Source: Actinomycetales bacterium (GTDB lineage: Bacteria; Actinomycetota; Actinomycetes; Actinomycetales; Dermatophilaceae). From it: 64,000 nucleotides of DNA. A program made the position numbers and the translations under genes. Below, in pieces: positions 32,819 through 45,428 of this stretch. Location of the stretch: the NCBI GenBank assembly GCA_016715285.1, contig JADKAO010000007.1:186001-250000 (forward strand). The letters are read 5' to 3'. The number at the start of each line of letters is the position of its first letter. The stretch's first letter is position 1. Below the pieces are notes generated by a model, which saw only the letters and a program-made list of their open reading frames with translations, searched no databases and had not been told where the DNA came from.

Positions 32819-34267
32819 ATGCCGCACCACCAGTCACCTGATCGCGTCAGCCTGTGGGGCGGCCGGTTTGCCGGTGGCCCCGCCGACGCGTTGGCCGAGC
32901 TCTCGCGCAGCACCCACTTCGACTGGCGGCTCGCGCCCTACGACATCGCCGGCTCGATTGCCCACGCGCACGTCTTGCACGGCGCTGGCCTGCTCGACGA
33001 TGCGTCGCTGGCCACCATGGAACAAGCGCTGCGATCGCTGCTCGCGGATGTCCGGTCGGGGGCCTTCCTCCCGGCGCCGGATGACGAAGATGTGCACACC
33101 GCTCTGGAGCGCGGGCTGATGGACCGCGCCGGCGCAGACGTCGGGGGACGTTTGCGGGCCGGTCGCAGCCGCAACGACCAGATCGCCACGCTCTTGCGGA
33201 TGTACCTCCGGGACGCCGCCCGTGACGTCAGTGGCCTCGTTCTCGATGTCGTCGACGCGCTCCTTGTGCAGGCCCAGCAGCACCTCGGAGTCGCGATGCC
33301 GGGTCGCACCCACCTGCAGCACGCCCAGCCCATCCTGCTCTCCCACCACCTGCTGGCCCACGTGTGGGCGCTTCTGCGCGATGTCGATCGGCTACGCGAC
33401 TGGGACCGCCGAGCCGACAGTTCGCCCTATGGCTCGGGCGCTCTCGCGGGCAGTTCGCTCGGGCTCGACCCGCGGGCCGTGGCCGCCGAGCTCGGCTTCA
33501 GCGACTCGGTCGAGAACTCGATCGACGGCACCGCCAGCCGTGACCTGGCCGCGGAGTTCGCCTTCGTGCTCGCGATGATCTCGGTCGACCTGTCGCGGAT
33601 CGCCGAAGAGGTCATCCTCTGGGCGACCAAAGAGTTCTCCTACATCACCCTCGACGATGCCTACTCGACCGGGTCGAGCATCATGCCCCAGAAGAAGAAC
33701 CCCGACATCGCCGAGCTTGCACGCGGCAAGTCGGGGCGGGTCATCGGGGATCTCGCGGGTCTCCTCACGACCCTCAAGGCGCTGCCGCTCGCGTACAACA
33801 GAGATCTCCAGGAAGACAAGGAACCCGTCTTCGACGCCGTCGACACGCTGACCGTCCTGCTGCCTGCCTTTGCGGGCATGATGGCGACCCTCCAGTTCCA
33901 AACCGAGCGCCTTGAAAGCCTTGCGCCGCAAGGATTTGCGCTCGCGACAGATATCGCCGAATGGCTGGTCCGTGAGGGAGTCGCGTTCCGGATCGCTCAT
34001 GAAGTCGCCGGTGAGTGCGTCCGCGTGTGCGAGTCCCGCGGCATCGAGTTGTGGGACCTCAGCGACGCCGATCTCGCGGCGATCAACCCCGCGCTCACCC
34101 CCGGCGTCCGTGAGGTGCTCTCGGTCGCTGGCTCGCTTGCCTCCCGCAACGGCCGGGGGGGCACAGCACCCGTGCGGGTCGCTGAGCAACTCACCTCGGC
34201 CCAGGCTGCAGTAACGACGGCTCGCGAGTTCGCTGCGTCGCGAGTGCGGTCAGCGGTCGCCGAGTGA
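32819..34267 (+). CDS. argH: Argininosuccinate lyase
   Basis: Last arginine step: splits argininosuccinate to arginine and fumarate. 482 residues. Fumarase/aspartase superfamily with GGRFAGGPADALAELSRS, GRLRAGRSRNDQIATLLRMY, THLQHAQPILLSHHLL, and the signature GSSIMPQKKNPD (285-296) carrying the catalytic Ser loop. The ATG start is itself inside a GTATGCCG copy (gtATGCCG), 10 bases after AAGGAG. The usual argG is not next to it. Confidence 0.96.
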   Translation: MPHHQSPDRVSLWGGRFAGGPADALAELSRSTHFDWRLAPYDIAGSIAHAHVLHGAGLLDDASLATMEQALRSLLADVRSGAFLPAPDDEDVHTALERGLMDRAGADVGGRLRAGRSRNDQIATLLRMYLRDAARDVSGLVLDVVDALLVQAQQHLGVAMPGRTHLQHAQPILLSHHLLAHVWALLRDVDRLRDWDRRADSSPYGSGALAGSSLGLDPRAVAAELGFSDSVENSIDGTASRDLAAEFAFVLAMISVDLSRIAEEVILWATKEFSYITLDDAYSTGSSIMPQKKNPDIAELARGKSGRVIGDLAGLLTTLKALPLAYNRDLQEDKEPVFDAVDTLTVLLPAFAGMMATLQFQTERLESLAPQGFALATDIAEWLVREGVAFRIAHEVAGECVRVCESRGIELWDLSDADLAAINPALTPGVREVLSVAGSLASRNGRGGTAPVRVAEQLTSAQAAVTTAREFAASRVRSAVAE

Positions 34268-35052
34268 TCCCGCTGGGGGAGCCGGTCACCGAGGCATTCC
34301 TTGCCCGCCCTGTCCTCGACGTTGCGAGGGATCTGCTCGACTGCACGATCACCCATGCGGGCGTCACGGTGCGCATCACCGAAACCGAGGCGTATGCCGG
34401 CCTAGGAGATCCGGGGTCACACGGCTTCCGCGGGCCCACGCCACGCACTCAGGTCCTCTTCGGGCCCGCTGGGGCGCTCTACGTCTACTTCACCTACGGC
34501 ATGCACTGGTGCGCCAACCTGGTGACCGGTCTTGATGGCGTGGGGTCAGCGGTCTTGCTCCGGGCAGGTGAGGTCGTGGACGGTACCGAGGTTGCCCGGG
34601 AGCGCCGGGGAGGGGGACAGCGGTCGATCCCGGAGCGGGATCTCGCGCGTGGACCTGCCCGGCTCGCCGTGGCCTTGGGACTCACCGGGGCGCAGAACGG
34701 CATCCAGACGCTTGAGCCCGGAAGCCCCGTGATGGTCCGGCACCCCCAGAGCGCACGACAGTCGTCAGCGAGCGTCGCCGCGGCTCCCGACGTGTTGACC
34801 GGGCCGAGGGTGGGCGTGAGCGGGCCGGGAGGTGACGGCACGGCATACCCCTGGCGGTTCTGGCTGGCCGGCGACCCGACTGTCAGTCCCTATCGCGCTG
34901 CGGTCCCGCGGCGGCGAAAGCCTTTGTGCGAGGTCGCGGACGTGACACGGAAGGCCGGGTCGGCGCGCAGCGCCATGAACTCCAACGCGCCCTCCTGCGA
35001 GGCGATATCGATGGGGGTGGTCGGTGTCCACGTGGGCACGGCGTGCGGGTGA
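34264..35052 (+). CDS. DNA-3-methyladenine glycosylase (AAG/MPG family)
   Basis: Removes alkylated purines in base excision repair. 262 residues. Family motifs: ETEAYAGLGDPGSHGFRGPTPRT, LFGPAGALYVYFTYGMHWCANLVTG, and AVLLRAGEVV; it resembles the human-type AAG fold in bacteria. It overlaps argH (GTGA), giving the common argH-mpg-tyrS order. Family members normally end near the WRFWLAGDPTVSPYRAA motif (about residue 212). Here the frame runs on about 40 residues and overlaps the convergent thioesterase gene for 163 bases, so the last part is probably non-homologous. Confidence 0.9.
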   Translation: MIPLGEPVTEAFLARPVLDVARDLLDCTITHAGVTVRITETEAYAGLGDPGSHGFRGPTPRTQVLFGPAGALYVYFTYGMHWCANLVTGLDGVGSAVLLRAGEVVDGTEVARERRGGGQRSIPERDLARGPARLAVALGLTGAQNGIQTLEPGSPVMVRHPQSARQSSASVAAAPDVLTGPRVGVSGPGGDGTAYPWRFWLAGDPTVSPYRAAVPRRRKPLCEVADVTRKAGSARSAMNSNAPSCEAISMGVVGVHVGTACG

Positions 35053-35885
35053 CCGGCGTCGTCGAGCGCGACATAGACACTCGTGCATTGGGTCGCGAGC
35101 TGGAGTTCGCCCGTACGCGGGCTGCCCGAGAGCACCCGCAGGGCAACGTGCATGGACGTGCGGCCGGTGTGGACGATGCGCGACTGGATCTCGATGACAT
35201 CGCCGATCCGGATCGGTCGGATAAACGAGACCCCACCAGAGAACCGTGAGACGACGTGCTGTCCACTCCACCCGGACGCACAGACATAGCCGGTCTCGTC
35301 AATCCAGCGCATGAGGATCCCGCCGTGGACCTTGCCGCCCCAGTTGACGTCAGTCGGCGCCGCGAGGAACCGCAAGGTCGCCGCGTGCGCCTCCGACTGT
35401 CCCTCCCAGTCCTGTGCTGCCACAAGCGCTTTGACCCGCGCGCGCAGCTCCACCCGGCGCTCGGCCTCGGCCTTAGCGGCCCGCAAGATCGAGCCCTGAG
35501 GTTCCCATTGGGGCACCTCGACGGTGCGCCCGTCGTCGCCGACCGCGACAAACACCATGCGGCATTCGAACGCGTGCTGGACGCGGCCGCCACGCGGGTT
35601 GCCGGAGGCGACATCGACGACGATCGTCATGCTCGTGCGGCCCGTGAGCACAACTTGGGCCGAGACCTCGACCAGGTCGCCCACAGCGATCGGCCGGTGG
35701 AAGTCGATATTGCCGACGTATGCCGTGACGCAGTACCGGCCCGACCAGCCCGCCGCGCAGGCAAACCCGGCCTTGTCGATCCACTCGAGGATCCGGCCGC
35801 CACTCACTGAGCCCCCTTGTCCGGCGTCTGTGGGCGCGGCGAGGAAGCGGAGGGTGACTTGGCCGGTGATGGCGGTGGACGGCAT
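34890..35885 (-). CDS. Double-hotdog acyl-CoA thioesterase
   Basis: Hydrolyses acyl-CoA thioesters. 331 residues containing two clear copies of a hotdog domain. The first (residues 9-130) has TLRFLAAPTDAGQGGSVSGGRILEWIDKAGF; the second (about 167-300) has TLRFLAAPTDVNWGGKVHGGILMRWIDETGY; each is followed by a GRTSM motif. This matches the fused BACH/YciA-type layout; the second copy keeps the usual HGG...D core. The start is ATG 35885, which, like argH, lies in a GTATGCCG copy. A -10, TACGCT, ends 6 bases upstream, giving a leaderless transcript. Its 3' end overlaps mpg. Confidence 0.88.
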   Translation of the reverse strand: MPSTAITGQVTLRFLAAPTDAGQGGSVSGGRILEWIDKAGFACAAGWSGRYCVTAYVGNIDFHRPIAVGDLVEVSAQVVLTGRTSMTIVVDVASGNPRGGRVQHAFECRMVFVAVGDDGRTVEVPQWEPQGSILRAAKAEAERRVELRARVKALVAAQDWEGQSEAHAATLRFLAAPTDVNWGGKVHGGILMRWIDETGYVCASGWSGQHVVSRFSGGVSFIRPIRIGDVIEIQSRIVHTGRTSMHVALRVLSGSPRTGELQLATQCTSVYVALDDAGHPHAVPTWTPTTPIDIASQEGALEFMALRADPAFRVTSATSHKGFRRRGTAAR

Positions 35886-35891
35886 ACCCCC

Positions 35892-35897
35892 AGCGTA
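35892..35897 (-). promoter_or_regulatory. -10 element TACGCT of the thioesterase gene, leaderless
   Basis: On the minus strand TACGCT fits TANNNT and is separated by 6 bases from the ATG at 35885. Confidence 0.5.
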
Positions 35898-36007
35898 GGA
35901 GGGACCGACAGACGGAACTCGGTCGCCCTCCCTGCTCGGAGTACGGCACCCTTGTCCCTGGCCCCGTGACGCGGCGGCCGAGCACACCCCGAAAGGACCG
36001 CACCACC

Positions 36008-37303
36008 GTGAGCCAGACCACCCACATCCTCGACGAGCTGCAGTGGCGCGGATCCGTAGCCCAAACCACGGACGAGGCGGCTCTCCGCGAAGCCTTGGCG
36101 GCCGGTCCGATGACGGCGTACTGCGGGTTCGATCCGTCGGCGCCCTCGCTGCACTTCGGCAACTTCGTGCAGTTGGTGGTGTTGCGACGCCTGCAACGGG
36201 CTGGCCACCGCGTCATCTGTCTCGTCGGGGGTTCAACCGGCCTGATCGGCGACCCGCGCCCCACCAGCGAGCGAGTCCTCAAGACCAAAGAAGAAGCCGC
36301 CGCCAACGTCGCCCGGATTAAGGAACTCGTGCGGCCCTTCCTTGACTTCGATGGCACTGACCCCGCCTGCGAGCACCCGGCGATCCTCGTCGACAACCTC
36401 GACTGGACCGCTCCCATGTCGGCGCTGGACTTCTTGCGCGACATCGGCAAGCACTTCCGGGTCAACCAGATGATCCGCAAGGAGGCGGTGTCGGCGCGGC
36501 TCGAGAGCCAGGAGGGGATCTCCTACACCGAGTTCAGCTACCAGCTGCTGCAGGCGTTGGACTACCTACACCTCTACCGCGAACACGGATGCACCCTGCA
36601 GACCGGCGGCTCGGACCAGTGGGGCAACCTCACGGCCGGCGTCGACCTGATCCACAAGGCTGAAGGTGCCTCCGTGCATGCACTGACGACGCCGCTGCTC
36701 ACGGATGCCTCGGGGCAGAAATTCGGGAAGTCCGAGGGCAACGCGATCTGGCTGTCGGCAGACATGACCAGCCCCTATGCCTTCTACCAGTACTTCCTCA
36801 ACGTCGAGGACGCGTCGGTGATCTCGCTCCTCAAGGTCTTCACCGACCTAGGTGAGGACGAGATCGCACAGCTGGAGCGCCAGGTGGCTGAGGAACCCTT
36901 CCGGCGGGCTGCCCAACGGGAGCTGGCGGCCGCGGTGACGACGCTGGTGCATGGTGCGGAGGCGACCGCAGCGGTGCAGGCTGCCTCTGAAGCGATCTTC
37001 GGTAAGGGCGATGTGCGCGGTCTGGACTTGCCGACGCTGCGGGATGCCTTCGCGGAGTTGCCGTCGGGTGACGTGGCTTTGGGGGCATCTGTGGTCGACG
37101 CGCTCGTGGCGACGGGGCTGGTGGACTCGCGGAATGCGGCGCGGCGCGTGTTGGGTGAGGGCGGGGTCTCCGTGAACAACGCCAAGGTGAGTGACCCCGA
37201 CGCGGTTCTGGGGGAGAGCGATTTCCTCCACGGGTATGCCGTCCTCTTGCGTCGCGGACGGAAGGCCCAGGCAGCTGCCCGGCTGAGTCCGTCCACGGCG
37301 TGA
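36008..37303 (+). CDS. tyrS: Tyrosyl-tRNA synthetase
   Basis: Charges tRNA-Tyr. 431 residues. Class I features: GFDPSAPSLHFGNFVQL (HIGH variant HFGN), CLVGGSTGLIGDP, TGGSDQWGNLTAG, and KFGKSEGNAIWL (KMSKS variant). C-terminal S4 domain with SRNAARRVLGEGGVSVNNAKV. The start is GTG 36008, giving MSQTTHILDEL; the frame is open 42 bases upstream. AAAGGACC lies about 12 bases before it, a weak site. Confidence 0.96.
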   Translation: MSQTTHILDELQWRGSVAQTTDEAALREALAAGPMTAYCGFDPSAPSLHFGNFVQLVVLRRLQRAGHRVICLVGGSTGLIGDPRPTSERVLKTKEEAAANVARIKELVRPFLDFDGTDPACEHPAILVDNLDWTAPMSALDFLRDIGKHFRVNQMIRKEAVSARLESQEGISYTEFSYQLLQALDYLHLYREHGCTLQTGGSDQWGNLTAGVDLIHKAEGASVHALTTPLLTDASGQKFGKSEGNAIWLSADMTSPYAFYQYFLNVEDASVISLLKVFTDLGEDEIAQLERQVAEEPFRRAAQRELAAAVTTLVHGAEATAAVQAASEAIFGKGDVRGLDLPTLRDAFAELPSGDVALGASVVDALVATGLVDSRNAARRVLGEGGVSVNNAKVSDPDAVLGESDFLHGYAVLLRRGRKAQAAARLSPSTA

Positions 37304-37432
37304 CTGATCGGTCGTGTTGAGGTGGATGGTGACCGACTGGTGACGCCCGTTGACGCCCGCCGAGGCCATAGCTGAGCGTCTGTTGAGCACGATTTCCCGC
37401 TGACGAAGCGTCGATTTGGTGTTCTCGAAACC

Positions 37433-37545
37433 CTCGGGCTATGGTTCTCATCCGTCAGCCCGAGAGGGAGGAACGGACACCCGCCAACGGCGGGATGGCC
37501 GGTCCCGCGAGCTGACTCCCTCGCTCGACACCAACCTGGTTGGTG
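37433..37545. repeat. Cluster of three inverted repeats upstream of the rrn promoters
   Basis: CTCGGGCT/AGCCCGAG (37433-37440 with 37457-37464), CCCGCC/GGCGGG (37480-37494), and the 17-base CACCAACC-T-GGTTGGTG (37529-37545). None has a T-run. They may terminate tyrS transcription or bind a regulator of the rRNA operon. Bases 37304-37432 hold nothing I recognise. Confidence 0.6.
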
Positions 37546-37592
37546 GCTTGCGCAGCCCCTGACGGGGGTGACTCGGTCGGCCAGAAGCCTGC

Positions 37593-37598
37593 TAGAGT
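37593..37598 (+). promoter_or_regulatory. Upstream rrn promoter, -10 TAGAGT
   Basis: TAGAGT about 380 bases before 16S, with a weak GGTGAC at about -35. One of two likely rRNA promoters. Confidence 0.45.
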
Positions 37599-37670
37599 GG
37601 GGACTCCCGCAGAGAGCCAAGCGCGCTCGATCCGCGATCAGGCAGCCGCCACGTGCAGCCGCCGCCGGAT

Positions 37671-37699
37671 TTGACGCCCAAGATGGACGCGGGTAAGAT
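37671..37699 (+). promoter_or_regulatory. Main rrn promoter TTGACG-17-TAAGAT
   Basis: TTGACG (37671-37676) and TAAGAT (37694-37699) with an ideal 17-base spacer, the best sigma-70-type promoter in the window. Predicted start about 37706. Confidence 0.75.
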
Positions 37700-37705
37700 T
37701 GAAGG

Positions 37706-37980
37706 GTTGCCCCAAAACCGAGCCCATTGGGTCAGGTTGCGGTGCGCGTCCGAACCTTGAGAACTCAACAGCGTGCCAAAAATCGATGCCAATAACCTCG
37801 TCTCGAGGGGCATACGAGCTCACCAACGGTGAGTGACGATGACCTTCGAACGAAAATCCTTTGGTTGACAATGAATAACACGAGTGACCTTGTGTCGCTC
37901 GGCTAGTTGTTCTTGCTCAGTCAGTGAAATGACCCTTCGTGGGTAGCAGTTTCCAGCGCGCAAGCGTATGGAGCAATACA
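37706..37980 (+). other. rRNA operon leader
   Basis: About 275 bases before 16S with no gene. The stretch TTGAGAACTCAACAG at about 37759 has a near copy, TTGAGAACTACACAG, in the 16S-23S spacer at about 39800. Such paired elements suit processing or antitermination. It contains one imperfect motif copy (37809, GGGCATAC). Confidence 0.6.
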
Positions 37981-42944
<4,964 letters not shown>

Positions 42945-43009
42945 AAGAAGCTACGCGTCCACTGTGTGGTTCCCGAGGTACGGTCGGGAACGACTGATAT
43001 CTCCATAGA

Positions 43010-43128
43010 GTTTCGGCTGTCATAGCGAAGGGGAAACGCCCGGCTCCATTCCGAACCCGGAAGCTAAGCCCTTCAGCGCCGATGGTACTGCACTGGTGAC
43101 GGTGTGGGAGAGTAGGACGCAGCCGGAC
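43010..43128 (+). rRNA. rrf: 5S ribosomal RNA
   Basis: About 119 bases beginning GTTTCGGCTGTCATAGCG and containing CCATTCCGAACCCGGAAGCTAAG-type loop sequence; the ends pair (GGCTG/CAGCC). It follows 23S by a 65-base spacer. Confidence 0.95.
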
Positions 43129-43140
43129 ATACTTTGTCGA

Positions 43141-43173
43141 GAAAGCCCCGTGGATTCCACGGGGCTTTCTTGC
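43141..43173 (+). terminator. Intrinsic terminator of the rRNA operon
   Basis: A perfect 13-base stem, GAAAGCCCCGTGG with its complement, a 3-base ATT loop, then TTGCATTCT. It lies 12 bases after 5S. Confidence 0.92.
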
Positions 43174-43184
43174 ATTCTGCTGGC

Positions 43185-43227
43185 GATAATCGTGTCCGTG
43201 ACTGAGAGAGTGAACGACGATGAGTGA
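43185..43227 (+). promoter_or_regulatory. Promoter GATAAT with a possible leaderless 9-codon upstream ORF
   Basis: GATAAT (43185-43190) lies 7 bases before GTG 43198, which opens a reading frame of nine codons (MTERVNDDE) ending at TGA 43225-43227. The stop overlaps the ATG (43220) of the TPR gene in another frame. Confidence 0.4.
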
Positions 43228-44272
43228 TGGTGGCCCCCGCAACAGCGGCCGATCAAGTGGTCCGCGGCGATCAGCGGGCGGATCCAACAGCGCGTCCAGC
43301 TCCGGTTCTCGTGACGCTTCGGCGCGCAGGGACCCTGCGCGTGGCGGTACTGGCCGTGCGAGCGGCGCCCGGGATTCCGGCGTCCGCGATTCCGGCGCTC
43401 GTGGTTCGTCCGCAGGTCGTGGTTCCGCGCCTCGAGGCGGTGCTGGCCGGTCTGCTCCGCGTCCGGACGGCAGCCGCTTTCCCGGGGAAGAGAAGCGTGG
43501 TGGTCCTCGGCTGGAGCCGAAGAGCCCCCGTAAACCGGAGCCGGCCATCGATTCAGATATCACGGGAAAGGAGCTCGATCGGGGCATCTGGACTCAGTTG
43601 CGCACGCTGAGCCAGGAGAATGCCGAAGGCGTGGCCGGCCACCTCGTCATGGTGGCTCGGCTCATGGAGGAGAACATCGTTGCCGCGGAAGCACACGCGG
43701 AGACTGCTGTCCGTCGCGCTGGGCGAGTTCCGGCCGCACGGGAGGCGCTCGGACTTGTGGCCTACCGCAAGGGAGAGTGGGCACGCGCTTTGGCCGAGTT
43801 CCGGACGGTGCGGCGGCTCTCCGGGTCGTCCCATCTCCTGCCACTCATGGTCGACTGCGAGCGTGCGCTCGGACGGATAGAACGGGCCCTCGAACTGGCC
43901 TCTTCTCCAGAGGCCGCGTCCTTGGACCAGAGTGAGCGGGTGGAGCTGGCCATCGTCGTGTCAGGCATCCGACGGGATCTCGGCGAAGTCGCGGTCGCCA
44001 CGGCGGGGCTAGAAATCCCCGAGCTTGCGAGTTCCGCACGCAAGCCATGGGCCGCTCGCCTGCGTTATGCCTATGCCGAGGCGCTTCTCGCCGGTGGCGA
44101 CCAGGCTGGCGCACGCACGTGGTTTGCCCGGGCCCTGGATGCTGACCCGGACGGCGCCACGGACGCGTCCGAGCGGCTTGAGGAACTCGACGGCGTGACC
44201 TATCTCGATCTCGATGATGAACCCGAAGACGACGTGTCCGCAGCAGACCACAATTCGCGAGGTGACGACTGA
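43220..44272 (+). CDS. Tetratricopeptide-repeat protein with Arg/Gly/Ser-rich disordered head
   Basis: 350 residues. The first 100 or so are a low-complexity Gly/Ser/Arg/Ala stretch (SGARDSGVRDSGARGSSAGRG), probably disordered and basic. From about residue 125 there are helical TPR-like repeats (AEAHAETAVRRAGRVPAAREALGLVAYRKGEWARALAEFRTVRRLSG and YAEALLAGGDQAGARTWFARALDADPDG), which suggest protein binding. The C-terminus is acidic. Partner unknown; it is usually found upstream of a HAD hydrolase and tlyA, as here. The ATG lacks a strong ribosome site and may be coupled to the upstream ORF. Confidence 0.8.
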   Translation: MSDGGPRNSGRSSGPRRSAGGSNSASSSGSRDASARRDPARGGTGRASGARDSGVRDSGARGSSAGRGSAPRGGAGRSAPRPDGSRFPGEEKRGGPRLEPKSPRKPEPAIDSDITGKELDRGIWTQLRTLSQENAEGVAGHLVMVARLMEENIVAAEAHAETAVRRAGRVPAAREALGLVAYRKGEWARALAEFRTVRRLSGSSHLLPLMVDCERALGRIERALELASSPEAASLDQSERVELAIVVSGIRRDLGEVAVATAGLEIPELASSARKPWAARLRYAYAEALLAGGDQAGARTWFARALDADPDGATDASERLEELDGVTYLDLDDEPEDDVSAADHNSRGDD

Positions 44273-44273
44273 C

Positions 44274-45401
44274 GTGTCAACGCAAGCCCGCCATGAGCCC
44301 AGCCAGGCCGGCCGACAGCCGTCGCTCCTAGCGGCATACGACGGGATTGTGTGCGACCTGGACGGCGTCGTCTATCGAGGCGCGGCCGGGATCGGCGATG
44401 CGATCGAGGCCTTGAATACGGTCCTCACCGAGCAAGACCCCCAGCTCGTCTTTGCGACCAATAACGCGTCCCGCTCGGCCCAGGTGGTGGCCGACCAACT
44501 GATCAGCCTGGGGCTCCCGGTCACAGCCGCGCAGGTTGCCACGAGTGCGCAGGCGGGCGCGGCATACCTCCGTCGTGAGCTCGGCGTCGGAGCGCGAGTC
44601 CTCGCGGTCGGCGGAGAGGGCGTTGCGGTTGCCCTCACTCAGCAGAACTTGCACGCAGTTCGCCCCTCGGAACTCGCACCACCGGACACGGTGGTGGGTG
44701 TGCTTCAGGGGTGGGGGTGGGAAGTGTCGCTCCGCGATCTGGCCGCCGCCTGCGGGGCCATCGCCGATGGCGCCGTCTGGGTGGCGACTAATACCGATCT
44801 GACCCTCCCCGTCGAAGGTGGGTTCATCCCAGGCAACGGCACGCTGGTCGGTGCTGTGGCCACCGCCTCCGGAACTGAGCCGATCGTGGTGGGCAAGCCA
44901 CACGCCCCGCTCTACGAGCACGCGGCCGAGGTCCTCGGCATCCCGGCGGCGCGCGCGTTGGCGATCGGGGACAGGCTCGATACGGACATCGCGGGGGCTG
45001 CAGCGGCCGGAATGGACTCGGTATGGGTCCTCACCGGGGTGCACGGCTTCCGTGAGTTGGCGCGCAGTTCCACGGTGCCAACCGTCGCGCTCGCGAGTCT
45101 CTCGGGGTTGCACCATCCCCGCATTGACGTATGCCGTGCCGGTGACACGTGGCGCGCCGGCCCCGTGGACATCACCCTGCAGGACGACTCGACCGTTGTT
45201 GTGTCCCGAGCTAGGAGCGGCGCTGATCCCCTGCTGTGGGCGAATGCCGTTGCTGCGGTGGGGTTGGCGGTTGTGTTGTCCCTGCGTGGCGACGGTGCCG
45301 ACTCATCTGACGCAGTCGCTGGTGGCGATTCGGAGCTCACGACCATCGCAGCTGCCTTTGACAGCGCGCTGCAGGAGGCGCAGGCCCCGCGAGAGCAGTA
45401 G
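44274..45401 (+). CDS. HAD-superfamily phosphatase, NagD/phosphoglycolate type
   Basis: 375 residues from GTG 44274, one base after the previous stop. HAD core: CDLDGVVYRG with nucleophile Asp28 and Asp30, FATNNASRS, VVGKPHAPLYE (Lys) and IGDRLDTDIAGAAAAGMDSVWVLTG. The C2-type cap (residues about 80-200) puts it in the NagD/PGP group, acting on small sugar or glycerol phosphates. The extra C-terminal 90 residues (GPVDITLQDDSTVVVSR...) are not part of the HAD fold. Substrate unknown. Confidence 0.88.
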   Translation: MSTQARHEPSQAGRQPSLLAAYDGIVCDLDGVVYRGAAGIGDAIEALNTVLTEQDPQLVFATNNASRSAQVVADQLISLGLPVTAAQVATSAQAGAAYLRRELGVGARVLAVGGEGVAVALTQQNLHAVRPSELAPPDTVVGVLQGWGWEVSLRDLAAACGAIADGAVWVATNTDLTLPVEGGFIPGNGTLVGAVATASGTEPIVVGKPHAPLYEHAAEVLGIPAARALAIGDRLDTDIAGAAAAGMDSVWVLTGVHGFRELARSSTVPTVALASLSGLHHPRIDVCRAGDTWRAGPVDITLQDDSTVVVSRARSGADPLLWANAVAAVGLAVVLSLRGDGADSSDAVAGGDSELTTIAAAFDSALQEAQAPREQ

Positions 45402-45428
45402 CGTGGGGTTTAACTCAAAGGAGGCGCA

